From: Gordonia sp. PP30
Lineage (GTDB): Bacteria > Actinomycetota > Actinomycetes > Mycobacteriales > Mycobacteriaceae
NCBI RefSeq assembly: GCF_023100845.1
Contig: NZ_CP095864.1
Coordinates: forward strand, 3,968,001-4,032,000
Length of the DNA: 64,000 nucleotides
Direction: 5' to 3'
Shown here piece after piece: positions 1 through 9,686 of this stretch; position 1 is the stretch's first letter; every line of letters starts with the position of its first letter. The position numbers and the translations under genes were made by a program. The notes beneath the pieces were generated by a model. That model had not been told where the DNA came from. It was given only the letters and a program-made list of their open reading frames with translations, and made no database searches.

Positions 1-43
1 CACCCTTGCGGACGGCTCCCTTGCGCTGCGAGTTGCCTGCCAT
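1..43 (-). CDS. rlmB: RlmB-type 23S rRNA 2'-O-methyltransferase, N-terminal fragment
   Basis: Only the first 14 codons are inside the window. The reverse strand starts with ATG at 41-43 and reads MAGNSQRKGAVRKG, the basic N-terminus typical of actinobacterial SpoU/TrmH-family enzymes that methylate G2251 of 23S rRNA. It follows cysS by 1 nt, the usual cysS-rlmB arrangement in mycobacteria. The catalytic part lies outside the window, so the call rests on the N-terminal motif and the neighbour. Confidence 0.75.
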   Translation of the reverse strand, partial: MAGNSQRKGAVRKG

Positions 44-44
44 G

Positions 45-1454
45 TCAGGAGTCCTTCTCTGCCAGCACCCACTGGGCGCCGTCGGGGGTGTCGGTCACTT
101 CCACGCCGGCCGCGGCGAGGCGATCGCGCACCTCGTCGGCGACCGCCCAGTCCTTCGCCGCGCGCGCGGCGGCGCGTCGTTCCAGTTCGGCGCCGACCAG
201 CACGTCGAGCGCGGCGGTCGCGGCCTCGTCCACGCCCGCCGACGCCCAGTGCGGGTCGAGCGGGTCGGTGCCCAGGATCGCCGCCATACCGCGGACCTGC
301 GCGGCCAGTTCCCGCGCCCGCTCACCGTCGCCGGCCTCCAGCGCGGTATTGCCCTCACGCACCGTGTTGTGCACGACGGCCAGCGCGGCGGGCACACCCA
401 GGTCGTCGTCCAGGGCCGCGGCGAAATCGGCGGCGACACCGCCGATCCCGACCTCACCCACCCGGTCGACGACGCGCTGGACGAACGACTCGATGCGCCG
501 GTAGCCCGCGGCGGCCTCGTGCAGCGCGGCATCGGAGTACTCCAGCATCGAGCGGTAGTGCGCGCTGCCGAGGTAGTAGCGCAGTTCCACCGGGCGGACC
601 TTCTTGAGCATCTCCGGGATCGCGACCACGTTGCCGAGCGACTTGCTCATCTTCTCGCCGCTCATCGTCACCCAGCCGTTGTGCAGCCAGTAGCGCGCGA
701 AAGCGTCGCCGGCGCCGTGCGCCTGGGCGATCTCGTTCTCGTGGTGCGGGAAGATGAGATCCATTCCGCCACAGTGGATGTCGAACTCACCGCCGAGCAG
801 CGACGTGGCCATCGCGGAGCATTCGAGATGCCATCCCGGCCGGCCCGGACCCCACGGCGTCGGCCACGACGGCTCCCCGGGTTTGGCTGCCTTCCAGAGC
901 GTGAAATCGCGCAGGTCCCGCTTGCCGGTGCCTGCGCTCTCGCCCTGATGAACGTCGTCGAGCTTGAAGCGCGAGAGGCTGCCGTAGTCCGGCTGGCTGC
1001 GGACGTCGAAATACACGTTGCCGTCGGCGGCGTAGGCGTGCCCGCGCTCGATCAGGCGCTCCATGTATTCGACCATCTGCGTGACGAAGCCGGTGGCGCG
1101 CGGCTCGGCCGACGGCGGCAGCACACCGAGGGCGTCGTACGCGGCGGTGAACTCGCGCTCGTGCGTGGCCGCCCATTCCCACCAGGGCCGGTCGTGCTCG
1201 GCGGCCTTGCGGAGGATCTTGTCGTCGATGTCGGTGACGTTCCGGACGAACAGCACGTCCAGGCCGCCGTCCGCGCGATCGGGCGAGGCCAGCCAGCGCC
1301 GCAGCACGTCGAAGGCGATACCGCTGCGCACGTGGCCGATGTGCGGAACGCCCTGCACGGTGGCACCGCAGAGGTACACGGTCGCGATGCCGGGCCGGAG
1401 CGGAACGAAGTCGCGGACCTCGCGGGACGCGGAGTCGTACAGGCGGAGAGTCAC
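45..1454 (-). CDS. cysS: Cysteinyl-tRNA synthetase
   Basis: Charges tRNA-Cys with cysteine in the cytoplasm. The 469-residue length is normal for the class I monomeric enzyme. Visible motifs are the HIGH-like PHIGHVRS near residue 35, an N-terminal zinc cysteine (LCGAT), the second zinc ligand group (WHLECSAM, then [13 protein letters not shown]), and the KMSKS loop ([10 protein letters not shown]). The GTG start at 1452-1454 gives the normal N-terminus [13 protein letters not shown]; the open frame runs further upstream but over ispF. It lies 11 nt after ispF and 1 nt before rlmB, so it is probably cotranscribed from carD. The MshC mycothiol ligase is a paralogue, but adjacency to ispF and rlmB favours CysS. 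Confidence 0.96.
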   Translation of the reverse strand: MTLRLYDSASREVRDFVPLRPGIATVYLCGATVQGVPHIGHVRSGIAFDVLRRWLASPDRADGGLDVLFVRNVTDIDDKILRKAAEHDRPWWEWAATHEREFTAAYDALGVLPPSAEPRATGFVTQMVEYMERLIERGHAYAADGNVYFDVRSQPDYGSLSRFKLDDVHQGESAGTGKRDLRDFTLWKAAKPGEPSWPTPWGPGRPGWHLECSAMATSLLGGEFDIHCGGMDLIFPHHENEIAQAHGAGDAFARYWLHNGWVTMSGEKMSKSLGNVVAIPEMLKKVRPVELRYYLGSAHYRSMLEYSDAALHEAAAGYRRIESFVQRVVDRVGEVGIGGVAADFAAALDDDLGVPAALAVVHNTVREGNTALEAGDGERARELAAQVRGMAAILGTDPLDPHWASAGVDEAATAALDVLVGAELERRAAARAAKDWAVADEVRDRLAAAGVEVTDTPDGAQWVLAEKDS

Positions 1455-1465
1455 GACCTGCAATG

Positions 1466-1930
1466 TTACTTCAGGGCCACCAGTGCCGTCGCCACCGCGG
1501 CGATGCCCTCGCCGCGGCCGGTCAGCCCCAGGCCGTCGGTGGTGGTCGCGGACACCGAAACCGGCGCACCGAGCAATCCGGACAGCGTGTCCTGGGCTTC
1601 GACGCGCCGCGGGCCGATCTTCGGCCGGTTCCCGATCACCTGCACGGCGCCGTTGACCGGGACCATGCCGTTCTCGTCGAGGAGACGGGCGACGTGGGTG
1701 AGCATCTGCGCGCCGGTCACCCCCCGCCATTCGGCGCGATCGACGCCGAACACCGAACCGAGGTCGCCGAGCCCGGCCGCCGACAGCAGGGCGTCACAGA
1801 GCGCGTGCACGCCGACGTCGCCGTCGGAGTGGCCCGAGCAGCCGTCCTCGCCCTCGAAGAGCAACCCGACCATCCAGCACTCCCGGCCAGGTTCGATCAC
1901 ATGCACATCGGTGCCGATACCGGTTCTCAC
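1466..1930 (-). CDS. ispF: 2-C-methyl-D-erythritol 2,4-cyclodiphosphate synthase
   Basis: Fifth step of the non-mevalonate (MEP) isoprenoid pathway: converts CDP-ME 2-phosphate to MEcPP and CMP. The 154-residue product has the metal-binding [11 protein letters not shown] start, the [18 protein letters not shown] signature near residues 34-52 and the C-terminal [18 protein letters not shown]. The GTG start (1928-1930) overlaps the TGA of ispD as GTGA, which fixes the start and suggests translational coupling. Trimeric enzyme in the cytoplasm; the IspD-IspF pairing is standard. Confidence 0.96.
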   Translation of the reverse strand: MRTGIGTDVHVIEPGRECWMVGLLFEGEDGCSGHSDGDVGVHALCDALLSAAGLGDLGSVFGVDRAEWRGVTGAQMLTHVARLLDENGMVPVNGAVQVIGNRPKIGPRRVEAQDTLSGLLGAPVSVSATTTDGLGLTGRGEGIAAVATALVALK

Positions 1931-2637
1931 GACGACTGCTCCTCCGGGTCGGGTTCGACGACATCCGGTGTGCCGCACAGCAATTCGGCCAGCCGCAGGT
2001 CGAACGGGGTGGTGATCTTGAAAGCACGTGCCTCACCGGGCACCACGACCACCGGCTCACCGAGGGCTTCGACGAGGCCGGCGTCGTCGGTCGCGTCGGC
2101 GGCACTCGCGTGGGCCCTCCGCAGCAGTTCGGCGGTGAAACCCTGGGGGGTCTGCACGGCGCGCAGCTCGGCGCGATTCGGGGTGTCGATCACGACTCCG
2201 GTGTCGTCGACACGTTTGAGGGTGTCGGTCACCGGCAGGCCGGGGACGACGGCCCCGGCACCACCGCGCAGCGCCTCGACGACGCGGGCGAACAACGCGG
2301 GGGGAGTGAGGGCGCGTGCGGCGTCGTGCACCAGCACCAGTTCGGTGTCCGGGTCCGCTGCGGCCAGGCCGGCGCGGACGGAGTCACTGCGTTCGGCGCC
2401 ACCGGCGACCACCGAAACCTCCGGAAAACGCGCGCGGACGTCGTCGACCAGTTCCGGTGGCACGATCACCACCACCTGGTCGACGACGCCGCTGGCGCGA
2501 ACCGCATCGATACTGCGGTTCAGCAGGGTCTGGCCGTCGAGTTCGACGAAGGCCTTGGGCCGGTCGAGCCCCAGTCTGGTCCCCTGGCCGGCCGCCGGAA
2601 TCAGTGCGACGATCCGGCCCTGTACATCGTCGGTCAG
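1927..2637 (-). CDS. ispD: 2-C-methyl-D-erythritol 4-phosphate cytidylyltransferase
   Basis: Third step of the MEP pathway: joins MEP and CTP to give CDP-ME. The expected N-terminus, [14 protein letters not shown], is present, followed by [24 protein letters not shown] and VQTPQGF. Those N-terminal residues lie upstream of the first ATG, GTG or TTG codon in frame (GTG at 2475), so a start there would remove the nucleotide-binding loop. The frame stays open back into carD without any usual start; the best candidate is CTG at 2635-2637, which overlaps the carD TGA as CTGA and gives 236 residues, normal for the family. Function is secure; the start is inferred. Confidence 0.93.
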   Translation of the reverse strand: MTDDVQGRIVALIPAAGQGTRLGLDRPKAFVELDGQTLLNRSIDAVRASGVVDQVVVIVPPELVDDVRARFPEVSVVAGGAERSDSVRAGLAAADPDTELVLVHDAARALTPPALFARVVEALRGGAGAVVPGLPVTDTLKRVDDTGVVIDTPNRAELRAVQTPQGFTAELLRRAHASAADATDDAGLVEALGEPVVVVPGEARAFKITTPFDLRLAELLCGTPDVVEPDPEEQSS

Positions 2638-3122
2638 GACGCCGCAGCCAGGATCTCGCCGAGGATGCTGTCGGCGCGGGCCTCGTCGGTGTCCTGGGCG
2701 AGCGAGAGCTCGTCGACCAGCACGCGCCGCGCACGGGTCAGCATGCGCTTCTCGCCGGCCGACAGGCCGCGGTCCTGCTCACGACGCCACAGGTCGCGCA
2801 CGATCTCGGCCACCTTGATGATGTCGCCGGAGATCAGCTTCTCCTGATTGGCCTTGAAACGACGCGCCCAGTTGGTGGGTTCCTCGGTGTGCGGTGCGCG
2901 CAGCACCTCGAACACCTCGTCCAGCCCCTCGGCGCCGACCACGTCGCGAACACCGACGTACTCGAGCTTGCTCGACGGGATCTGCACCGTCATGTCACCG
3001 TCGGTCACCTTCAGGACCAGATACTCGACTTCTTCGCCCTTGATGGTCCGTACGACGATGTCTTCTACCCTGGCAGCACCGTGATGCGGGTAGACAACGG
3101 TGTCGCCAACTTTGAAATTCAA
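2634..3122 (-). CDS. carD: CarD-family RNA polymerase-binding transcription regulator
   Basis: A global regulator that binds the RNA polymerase beta subunit and stabilises open promoter complexes, notably at rRNA promoters. The product is 162 residues, the same length as mycobacterial CarD. It has the N-terminal RNAP-interaction domain ([19 protein letters not shown]) and the C-terminal helical DNA-binding part with the conserved [15 protein letters not shown] and DLWRREQ segments. The start is TTG at 3120-3122, preceded by a GAAAGGGG ribosome site. It is first in the isoprenoid/cysS operon. A TTAGACT-like -10 lies about 45 nt upstream. Confidence 0.95.
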   Translation of the reverse strand: MNFKVGDTVVYPHHGAARVEDIVVRTIKGEEVEYLVLKVTDGDMTVQIPSSKLEYVGVRDVVGAEGLDEVFEVLRAPHTEEPTNWARRFKANQEKLISGDIIKVAEIVRDLWRREQDRGLSAGEKRMLTRARRVLVDELSLAQDTDEARADSILGEILAAAS

Positions 3123-3407
3123 TGTTCCGTGCCCCTTTCGAGTGTTACCAGTCTAACACGCGCCCACCGACAGAGATCTCGACGGTGCAGGTCAGGGCAC
3201 TGTGCGAGGCCCGAAGCAGCCGCGTCCGACCCGCCTCCGATGCCCCGATCACCGCAGGCCATCGGCCCGCGGACACGGCCCGTCACGCACCAATTCGGGC
3301 CAATGTGGCCACCCCGTCTGACTTTTGCCGGTCGCGCCCACTACGCTGCGTAGTGAAGCGTCACGCACGACTTGCGTGGCGCGCGAGTCGACTCTCGGAG
3401 GATTCAG

Positions 3408-4154
3408 GTGTCAGTCTTCACTCGGACCACCCGCCGCATCGCCAAGGGCGCCACGATCGGCGCGCTCGGCATCGCGGTCGCCATGGGCACCACCGCGTGT
3501 GGAGCAGGCAAGATCTCGCAGACCAATAACCAGGATGCGGCGATCAACGGCGCCAACGGCACCATCAAGCTCGATCCGGCCGAGCAGCTCGGCGATCAGA
3601 CGGTCGAGGCCGGCACCATCGCGATCCGGAATCTGCAGATCATCTACCCGGTCGACAAGGCCTCGGAGATCTGGGGCGACGGCGGCCCGTTCAAGCTGGC
3701 CTTCACCATCGCGAACGACAGCAACATCCGCACGATCAAGCTGACCGGGATCACCGCGGGCAAGGGCACCGTCCAGTTCCTGACCCGCGACGCCTCGGGC
3801 AACGTGACCCGCTCGGCCACGCCGGGCGACGCCGGCACGATGGCGCCGAACACCGCGATCAGCACCGGCAATCCGCAGGATCCCGCCAACGCGGAGGCGC
3901 TGGCCAAGGCGGCGGACGTGACCTACATCGAGGCCGAGCTGTCCGGCACCGGCGACACCGTCGCCGCGGGCCAGACCACCCCGCTGACCCTGCACTTCGA
4001 CGTCTACGACCTCGGCAAGGGCGGCGCGGCGCCAACCAAGCTGGGCCCGAAGCAGAAGACCATCGAGGTCCCCGTCGACGCCAGCGCACTCGACCGCCAG
4101 GACGTGGTGCGCGACGCCCAGCCGGCGGAGCAGGAGGGCGAGGGCGGCCACTGA
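3408..4154 (+). CDS. Putative secreted lipoprotein
   Basis: Unrecognised exported protein of 248 residues. The N-terminus is basic (TRTTRRIAKG) followed by a hydrophobic stretch and a lipobox-like MGTTAC ending at a Cys near residue 30, so the mature protein is probably lipid-anchored outside the membrane. The rest is beta-rich and Ser/Thr/Ala-rich without a motif I can name. The start chosen is GTG at 3408, with GGAGGA about 7 nt upstream. It is followed by a strong hairpin terminator and is therefore monocistronic. It lies divergent from carD. A similar-sized lipoprotein of unknown function is commonly found near carD/radA in related genomes (recollection). Confidence 0.8.
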   Translation: MSVFTRTTRRIAKGATIGALGIAVAMGTTACGAGKISQTNNQDAAINGANGTIKLDPAEQLGDQTVEAGTIAIRNLQIIYPVDKASEIWGDGGPFKLAFTIANDSNIRTIKLTGITAGKGTVQFLTRDASGNVTRSATPGDAGTMAPNTAISTGNPQDPANAEALAKAADVTYIEAELSGTGDTVAAGQTTPLTLHFDVYDLGKGGAAPTKLGPKQKTIEVPVDASALDRQDVVRDAQPAEQEGEGGH

Positions 4155-4174
4155 GCACCTCCCCATCGATTGTC

Positions 4175-4213
4175 ACCGCGGGCCCCGATCCACACCGGAT
4201 CGGGGCCCGCGGT
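4175..4213 (+). terminator. Strong hairpin terminator after the lipoprotein gene
   Basis: A perfect 17-bp inverted repeat (arms 4175-4191 and 4197-4213) with a 5-nt loop starts 20 nt after the lipoprotein stop codon. There is no U-tract, as is usual for high-GC actinobacterial terminators. It separates the lipoprotein from radA. Confidence 0.85.
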
Positions 4214-4253
4214 CGTCTCCGGCCCTGTCGGAGGCGGCCACTACAGTGAGCGC

Positions 4254-5657
4254 GTGGCGAAGACGAAATCGGTGTACCGGTGCGCGGCCTGCGGATACCA
4301 GGTCCCCAAGTGGGTCGGCCGCTGCCCCGAGTGCGGCGAGTGGGGCTCCATCGAGGAGGGCGCCCCGGCGGTCGCGGCGAGCGGCGCCGCCGCGGTGGCC
4401 CCGCGCAGCCCGGCCGTGCGCATCACCGAGATCGACGCGAACGCCGCGGGCGCCGTCCCGACCGGAATCGGCGAGTTCGACCGGGTCCTCGGCACCGGCG
4501 TGGTGCCCGGGTCGGTGATCCTGCTGGCCGGCGAGCCGGGCGTCGGCAAGTCGACGCTCCTGCTGGAGACCGTCAAGCACTGGGCGCAGGCCGGCCGGAC
4601 CGCGCTCTACGTGACCGGCGAGGAATCCGCCGGACAGGTGCGGCTGCGCGCCGAGCGCACCGACGCCGTGCGCGAGAACATCTTCCTGGCGTCGGAGACC
4701 GATCTGGCCACCATCCTCGGGCATGTCGAACAGGTGCGGCCGACACTGCTGATCGTCGACTCGGTGCAGACGGTGGTCGCGACCGGAACCGACGGGGTCA
4801 CCGGCGGCGTCACGCAGATCCGCGCGGTCACCACCGCCCTGGTGTCGCTCGCCAAGAACAGCGGCGTGGCCGTCGTACTGGTCGGACACGTCACGAAGGA
4901 CGGGAACGTGGCCGGTCCACGATCACTGGAACACCTGGTCGACGTGGTGCTGTCGTTCGAGGGCGACCGGCATTCGTCACTGCGGCTGATCCGCGGCATC
5001 AAGAACCGCTTCGGGGCGTCCGACGAGGTCGGCTGCTTCGAGCAGCGCAGCGACGGTATCCACGAGGTGGCCGATCCGTCCGGGATCTTCGTCCAGGCCC
5101 GCAACGGGCCGGTCGCCGGCAGCGTCAACATGGTGGCGATGGACGGACGGCGCGCGATGGTCGGCGAGATCCAGGCGTTGCTGCACAAGACCGAGGCGCA
5201 CAACCCGCGCCGCGCCGCGTCCGGGCTCGACACCGCGCGGATGGCGATGATGCTGGCCGTCGCGGCCAAGCACGCCGGCGTCCGGGCCCACGACCACGAG
5301 GTCTATCTCTCGACCGTCGGCGGCATGCGGGTGACTGAGCCGGCCGCCGATCTCGCGATCTTCCTGGCGCTGGCGTCGTCCAAACACGATTCCGCACTCC
5401 CGGACGGGACCGTCGCGATCGGCGAGGTCGGGCTCACCGGAGAGGTGCGCCGGGTGTCGTCCACCGCCCGCCGGGTGGCCGAGGCCAAGCGCCTCGGCTT
5501 CACGCACGCGATAATCCCGGCCGGGTGCGGCGAGGAGATGCCGCGCGGCATCCGGGTCACCGAGGTCAACACGCTGGCCGAGGCCGCCGCCGCGGCGAGG
5601 ATCCGCAGCGGCCGCGGCCCGGCCGGGGACGACGATCACGACGAGGCGCCGTTCTGA
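4254..5657 (+). CDS. radA: DNA repair protein RadA (Sms)
   Basis: A RecA-like ATPase that helps branch migration and processing of recombination intermediates. The product of 467 residues has an N-terminal C4 zinc finger (CAAC and CPEC around residues 10-27), Walker A GEPGVGKST near residue 100, the RadA-specific KNRFG motif, and a C-terminal Lon-like domain (VGGMRVTEPAADLAIFLALAS). The GTG start at 4254 gives VAKTKSVYRCAACG. In actinobacteria radA usually neighbours disA, as here, and RadA can restrain DisA activity in some species (established knowledge). Confidence 0.96.
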   Translation: MAKTKSVYRCAACGYQVPKWVGRCPECGEWGSIEEGAPAVAASGAAAVAPRSPAVRITEIDANAAGAVPTGIGEFDRVLGTGVVPGSVILLAGEPGVGKSTLLLETVKHWAQAGRTALYVTGEESAGQVRLRAERTDAVRENIFLASETDLATILGHVEQVRPTLLIVDSVQTVVATGTDGVTGGVTQIRAVTTALVSLAKNSGVAVVLVGHVTKDGNVAGPRSLEHLVDVVLSFEGDRHSSLRLIRGIKNRFGASDEVGCFEQRSDGIHEVADPSGIFVQARNGPVAGSVNMVAMDGRRAMVGEIQALLHKTEAHNPRRAASGLDTARMAMMLAVAAKHAGVRAHDHEVYLSTVGGMRVTEPAADLAIFLALASSKHDSALPDGTVAIGEVGLTGEVRRVSSTARRVAEAKRLGFTHAIIPAGCGEEMPRGIRVTEVNTLAEAAAAARIRSGRGPAGDDDHDEAPF

Positions 5658-5685
5658 AGGCGCCTCGCCGTCGCCCGTTCGCCGG

Positions 5686-6054
5686 TCAGTACGACGGCTC
5701 CGGAATCTCGTCCTTGCCCACCTCGATGTGGTAGTTGACGTCGGTGCCCTCGACCGCGGTCACGGTCGCCGTGACCGGCAGCCACGAACCGCCCGATTCC
5801 AGCGCGCACTGCTGCGTCGCACCCACCCGCGCCTCGAGGTTCCCCGCGCAGCGCACCTGGTCGGGAGTCTGCCCGACCGTCTCGGTGAGCTGATCGCGAA
5901 CACCCTCGGCGAGCTTCTCGGTGCTCACCACGGGCGCCGTCAAGGTGGTCGTCGTCGACGCGTCGCCCACGCTCACGTGCGCCTCGCACCCGCTCAGCGC
6001 GACGGCCGCCGCGACCAGTCCGGCCAGCGTGATCCCCTTGATCGCCTTCTTCAT
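5686..6054 (-). CDS. DUF4333 lipoprotein
   Basis: Small lipoprotein of 122 residues. The signal peptide MKKAIKGITLAGLVAAAVALSG ends at a lipobox Cys (VALSGC). The mature part has the DUF4333 pattern: a V-G-Q-x-P-D-x-V-x-C segment (VGQTPDQVRCAGNLEARVGATQQC) with two cysteines that probably form a disulfide, then a beta-strand tail. Function of this mycobacterial family is unknown. It is the paralogue of the next gene (6141-6461) on the same strand. ATG at 6052-6054 is chosen because it begins the signal peptide. Confidence 0.85.
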   Translation of the reverse strand: MKKAIKGITLAGLVAAAVALSGCEAHVSVGDASTTTTLTAPVVSTEKLAEGVRDQLTETVGQTPDQVRCAGNLEARVGATQQCALESGGSWLPVTATVTAVEGTDVNYHIEVGKDEIPEPSY

Positions 6055-6140
6055 GTCGCACCGCTCCGTCCACGTCGGCGTCCCCGACGATCGGAGACGG
6101 TCGACTATTGGACGGGCACGGCGACCCGGAATGTTCCCCG

Positions 6141-6461
6141 CTATCCGGAGACCTGCTCCGGGTGATCGGCCTTGATGTCCCAATTCACGGTCTTGCCGTC
6201 GACCTTGGTCACGGTGGCGGTGTAGTCGACCCAGCGTCCACCGCCGACGTCGACCTTGCACTTCTGCGTCGCGCCCACCTCGCCCTTCAGCCCGCCGTCA
6301 CAACGCACTTCGGGCTTGTGCTCGGGGTCCAGCGCCAATTGCGTCGACGATCCGTCTTCGAGTTGCTTCTGCGACAGCTCAACCGACGTCGAGCACCCGG
6401 TGATGGCGAGGACGACGGCGGCAATGGCCGCGATACCGGCCCGGCTGACAAGACGATTCAT
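6141..6461 (-). CDS. DUF4333 lipoprotein (paralogue)
   Basis: A 106-residue lipoprotein related to its neighbour: signal peptide MNRLVSRAGIAAIAAVVLAITGC with lipobox AITGC, then PEVRCDGGLKGEVGATQKC, the same two-cysteine core. The C-terminal KTVNWDIKADHPEQVSG parallels TDVNYHIEVGKDEIPEPSY of the other copy, so the pair arose by tandem duplication. AGGAGG lies about 7 nt before the ATG. The 86-bp gap to the second copy suggests separate or weakly coupled expression. Confidence 0.85.
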   Translation of the reverse strand: MNRLVSRAGIAAIAAVVLAITGCSTSVELSQKQLEDGSSTQLALDPEHKPEVRCDGGLKGEVGATQKCKVDVGGGRWVDYTATVTKVDGKTVNWDIKADHPEQVSG

Positions 6462-6544
6462 GGCACTGCCTCCTGAGGATCGAGTCAGTGCCAAGTATCG
6501 CCGCAACGGCACGGAATCGGCGCGGAACGGAGCTTTCCGGGCGG

Positions 6545-7069
6545 CTACCGCGCCACCTTCACCGCGGTGTCGCGGTACCGGGAGAAGTGCTCGCGGACGT
6601 CGATCGCGACGAAGATGCCGTGCGCGGCCGCGACCGGCCGCTCGGGGTCGTCGAGATGGGCGGTGGCGCGCAGGTAGACCTTGCGACGCTCCTTGGCGAG
6701 CACCTCGCCCCGGAAGTGCAGGGTGGACCCGAGCGGAATGGGCTCGGCGAAGTCGATCTCGAGGTGGGCGGTCACCACGCCCGCGCCGATCAGCAGCGGC
6801 GCGGTGCCGAGGACCTCGTCGAACGCGGCCGCCAGCAGCCCGCCGTGGATCACACCGGGTCCGCCCTGCATCCACGGTTCGACCTTCATCGACGCGGTCA
6901 CCGTGAAGCCCTCCCCCGCCACGACTCGCACACGCAGTCCCACCGGAGCGTCGTCGCCGCAGGCGAAGCACAGGGAGTGATGCAAGCGGATCTCTTCACC
7001 CGCGGACGGCGCCTTCGGGTGGCGCGTCATCGGTTCGGGGTGTGCGGGCAGATCGAGGGCGTCGTTCAC
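6545..7069 (-). CDS. PaaI-family hotdog thioesterase
   Basis: Predicted acyl-CoA thioesterase of 174 residues. The 4HBT/hotdog domain is seen from about residue 55 on: [20 protein letters not shown] contains the HGG(L/I) active-site motif, followed by [16 protein letters not shown] and [11 protein letters not shown]. The N-terminal [17 protein letters not shown] segment is typical of the actinobacterial subgroup. Substrate unknown. The GTG start at 7067-7069 is provisional; an internal ATG at codon 14 is also possible. Divergent from disA. Confidence 0.88.
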   Translation of the reverse strand: MNDALDLPAHPEPMTRHPKAPSAGEEIRLHHSLCFACGDDAPVGLRVRVVAGEGFTVTASMKVEPWMQGGPGVIHGGLLAAAFDEVLGTAPLLIGAGVVTAHLEIDFAEPIPLGSTLHFRGEVLAKERRKVYLRATAHLDDPERPVAAAHGIFVAIDVREHFSRYRDTAVKVAR

Positions 7070-7133
7070 ATCGGGCTACGCTAATCCATGTGGCTGTACG
7101 ACGGCCGCGCCGCCCGCGAACCGAAAGACGACG

Positions 7134-8219
7134 ATGACCCTGAGCGAGCCCACGTCCGACGAGACGCGGTCCATGCTGCGCCGGGTGGCCCCCGGCACGG
7201 GGTTGCGCGACGGCCTGGAGCGCATTCTGCGCGGCGGGACCGGCGCACTGATCGTCCTCGGCTACGACGAGGACACCGAGCGCCTGTGCGACGGCGGTTT
7301 CCACCTGGACGTCGAGTTCGCTCCCACCCGGCTGCGCGAGCTCGCGAAGATGGACGGCGCGGTCGTGCTCTCCGGCGACGGCACCCGGATTCTGCGCGCC
7401 AACGTGCAGCTGGTGCCCGACCCGACCATCCCGACCGTCGAGTCGGGTACCCGTCACCGCGCCGCCGAGCGCACCGCGATCCAGACCGGAACGCCGGTGA
7501 TCACGGTCAGTTCATCGATGTCGATCGTCAGCCTGTACGTCGGCGGCAACCGGCGCGTCGTGGAGAACCCGGACGCGCTGCTGTCGCGGGCGAACGTCGC
7601 GCTGTCGACCCTGGAACGCTACAAGGCCCGGCTCGACGAGGTCAGCGCTCAGCTCTCCCGCGCGGAGATCGAGGACTACGTGCTGCTGCGCGACGCGTGC
7701 AGCGCCGCCCAGCGGATGGAGATGGTGCGCCGCGTCGGCGTCGAGATCGAGGAGTACGTGCTGGAACTCGGCGTCTACGGACGTCAGGTGGCACTGCAAC
7801 TCGAGGAACTGAGCAGCGACAACGACATCATGCGCGAGTTGCTGGTCCGCGACTACCACTCCAGCCCCGAGGCCCCGAACACCGAACAGGTCCGGCAGAT
7901 CCTGGACGCGCTGGAGAACCTGTCGAACGTGGACCTGCTCGATCTCACCCTGGTCGCCGGCGCCTTCGGCTACCCGACGAAGGTCGAAGCGCAGGACCTC
8001 CCGATGAGCCCGCGCGGCTACCGGCTGCTCGCCCGGATCTCCCGGTTGCAGTTCGGGCACATCGACCGGCTGGTCCGCGAGTTCGGGACCCTGCAGGCCC
8101 TGCTCGCGTGCAGTGCGGCCGACCTGCAGGCCGTCGAGGGCATCGGAAGCATCTGGGCCCGCCACATCCGCGAGGGCCTGTCCCGGCTGGCCGAGTCGAG
8201 CCTCGAACGTTTCGACTAG
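7134..8219 (+). CDS. disA: Diadenylate cyclase DisA
   Basis: Makes the second messenger c-di-AMP from two ATP and scans DNA. The product is 361 residues. The N-terminal DAC domain carries the catalytic DGA (residues 74-76) and RHR (residues 107-109, [10 protein letters not shown]) motifs. A helical spine follows, with a C-terminal helix-hairpin-helix DNA-binding domain ([19 protein letters not shown]). ATG at 7134 with GAAAG upstream. Its location between radA and mutY fits a role linking DNA integrity to signalling. Confidence 0.96.
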   Translation: MTLSEPTSDETRSMLRRVAPGTGLRDGLERILRGGTGALIVLGYDEDTERLCDGGFHLDVEFAPTRLRELAKMDGAVVLSGDGTRILRANVQLVPDPTIPTVESGTRHRAAERTAIQTGTPVITVSSSMSIVSLYVGGNRRVVENPDALLSRANVALSTLERYKARLDEVSAQLSRAEIEDYVLLRDACSAAQRMEMVRRVGVEIEEYVLELGVYGRQVALQLEELSSDNDIMRELLVRDYHSSPEAPNTEQVRQILDALENLSNVDLLDLTLVAGAFGYPTKVEAQDLPMSPRGYRLLARISRLQFGHIDRLVREFGTLQALLACSAADLQAVEGIGSIWARHIREGLSRLAESSLERFD

Positions 8220-8966
8220 CTACTGCTGCGCCGGGGCGACGACGTTGAAGGTGATCGGCGCCGACTCCTTGGCACCGATCTTGGCGATCGCCTGGTAGGC
8301 GCCCACCGGGATCGCGACGCGCGGCTTGTTGCAGCCCGGGTTGCTGGTGGTGCCCGACCACGTGAGGGTGTCGGTGACCTGCTGACCCGGTGCGAGGACC
8401 TGCTCGTTCACCGTCTTGTCCGGGGCGCAGTCCTGCGCGGTCCACAGGGTACGAGTGCCGTCGAGCGAACGGACGACGACGTTCTGGCTGGCCTTGCCGA
8501 CGTCGCGCGAGCACGCGGCCAGACCGGCGTTGGTGACGACGATGGTGAACACCGGCTGATCACCCTTGGTATAGGTGGGCTTATCGGTGTAGAGCACCAC
8601 CGAGATCGCCTGATCCGAGCAGGGAACCGTGCCCTGGCCGTCGGTCGGGGGCGTCTGCGCACCGGCGGCCGGATCGCTCGACGACGGCGGCGCGACCGGC
8701 GTGCTCTCCGGCTGCTGGCCGTCGCCCGGCTTCGGCGCCGCGGAGCTGTCCCCGGTGGGTGCGGGTGCGACCGGCGTCGTGCCGGTGGCCGACGAGGTGG
8801 CGGCGGTATTGGCGGCCTTGTTGTCGCCGCTTCCCCCGGAGCCGGCCCACACGATCAGCCCGACGACCACCGCGATCGCGACCACCCCGACGGCGATGGC
8901 GAGCAGCCGGCGCCGCCAGTACACCTCGGGAGGCAGCGGTCCTTGTGGTTCGATCACGCCTGCCAC
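8220..8966 (-). CDS. Single-pass membrane protein with extracytoplasmic domain
   Basis: Unrecognised 248-residue protein. A short cytoplasmic tail (EPQGPLPPEVYWRRRLL) is followed by one membrane helix (AIAVGVVAIAVVVGLIVWAG, residues about 28-47), then a long Ala/Pro/Ser/Thr-rich linker (residues about 50-125) and a C-terminal beta-sandwich-like domain with several cysteines (CSDQAISVVLYTDKPTYTKGDQPVFTIVVTN). The VYWRRR tail is common in mycobacterial proteins of unknown role. It converges on disA with no gap (stop at 8220), so the two genes share a terminator region. GTG start. Confidence 0.8.
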   Translation of the reverse strand: MAGVIEPQGPLPPEVYWRRRLLAIAVGVVAIAVVVGLIVWAGSGGSGDNKAANTAATSSATGTTPVAPAPTGDSSAAPKPGDGQQPESTPVAPPSSSDPAAGAQTPPTDGQGTVPCSDQAISVVLYTDKPTYTKGDQPVFTIVVTNAGLAACSRDVGKASQNVVVRSLDGTRTLWTAQDCAPDKTVNEQVLAPGQQVTDTLTWSGTTSNPGCNKPRVAIPVGAYQAIAKIGAKESAPITFNVVAPAQQ

Positions 8967-9068
8967 GGTATCGCCGCACGCCAGAGGCCTCGCCGACCTG
9001 CGGCGGCGTGTCGCGAGTTGCCGGCACAGATCACAGCTTCACCTCAGGCGCGCGGCGCGGCCGAGCGG

Positions 9069-9686
9069 CTATTCTCCGATGTCGCCGATCTTCCCGGACA
9101 TGCTGACCTTGCCGTCCGCGAGGTGGTAGTTGAGGCCGACGATCGCGAGCTTCCCGGCCTCGACGCGCTCCGCGATGATCCGGCTGCGCTCCATCAGCAG
9201 CTTGCCGGTCTCGTTCACGTGGCGCGCTTCGAGTTCGTCGACCCTGGTCAGACCCTCGCTGCGACCCGCGATGACGCTCGGCGCCACCCGCTCGACGATG
9301 CTGCGGACGTAGCCGGACGGCAGTTCGAGCTGGTCGAGCGCGCGCAGCGTCGCCGAGATGGCACCGCAGCTGTCGTGCCCGAGCACGACGATCAGCGGCA
9401 CGTCGAGGATGTCGACGCCGAACTCGATGGAGCCCAGCACCGACGAGTCGATCACGTGCCCGGCGGTACGGACGACGAACATGTCGCCCAGCCCCTGGTC
9501 GAAGATCACTTCGGCGGCCACGCGCGAGTCGCCGCAGCCGAACAGCACGACGTGCGGCGCCTGGCCGTCGATCAGCTTCGCGCGGTCGGCGATACCCTGA
9601 CTGGGATGTATCGACTCGCCCCGGACGAAACGCTCGTTGCCCTCTTTGATGACTTGCCAGGCCTGTGCGGGGGTGAGGTTCTTCAT
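9069..9686 (-). CDS. Beta-class carbonic anhydrase
   Basis: Interconverts CO2 and bicarbonate. The 205-residue protein has zinc ligands C51 (CGDSRV, with the D53-R55 dyad), H104 and C107 (GHDSCGAI), as in plant-type beta carbonic anhydrases. It lacks the SulP transporter domain seen in some homologues. The ATG at 9684-9686 is head-to-head with mutY, and their start regions overlap. Similar to M. tuberculosis CanB (Rv3588c), which also lies beside mutY. Confidence 0.93.
   Translation of the reverse strand: MKNLTPAQAWQVIKEGNERFVRGESIHPSQGIADRAKLIDGQAPHVVLFGCGDSRVAAEVIFDQGLGDMFVVRTAGHVIDSSVLGSIEFGVDILDVPLIVVLGHDSCGAISATLRALDQLELPSGYVRSIVERVAPSVIAGRSEGLTRVDELEARHVNETGKLLMERSRIIAERVEAGKLAIVGLNYHLADGKVSMSGKIGDIGE

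Noticed and set aside
6..2015. Very long open frame on the plus strand opposite cysS, ispF and ispD
   Set aside because: High-GC shadow frame: amino-acid mix is R/A/H/V-rich, and the minus strand encodes well-conserved enzymes here.
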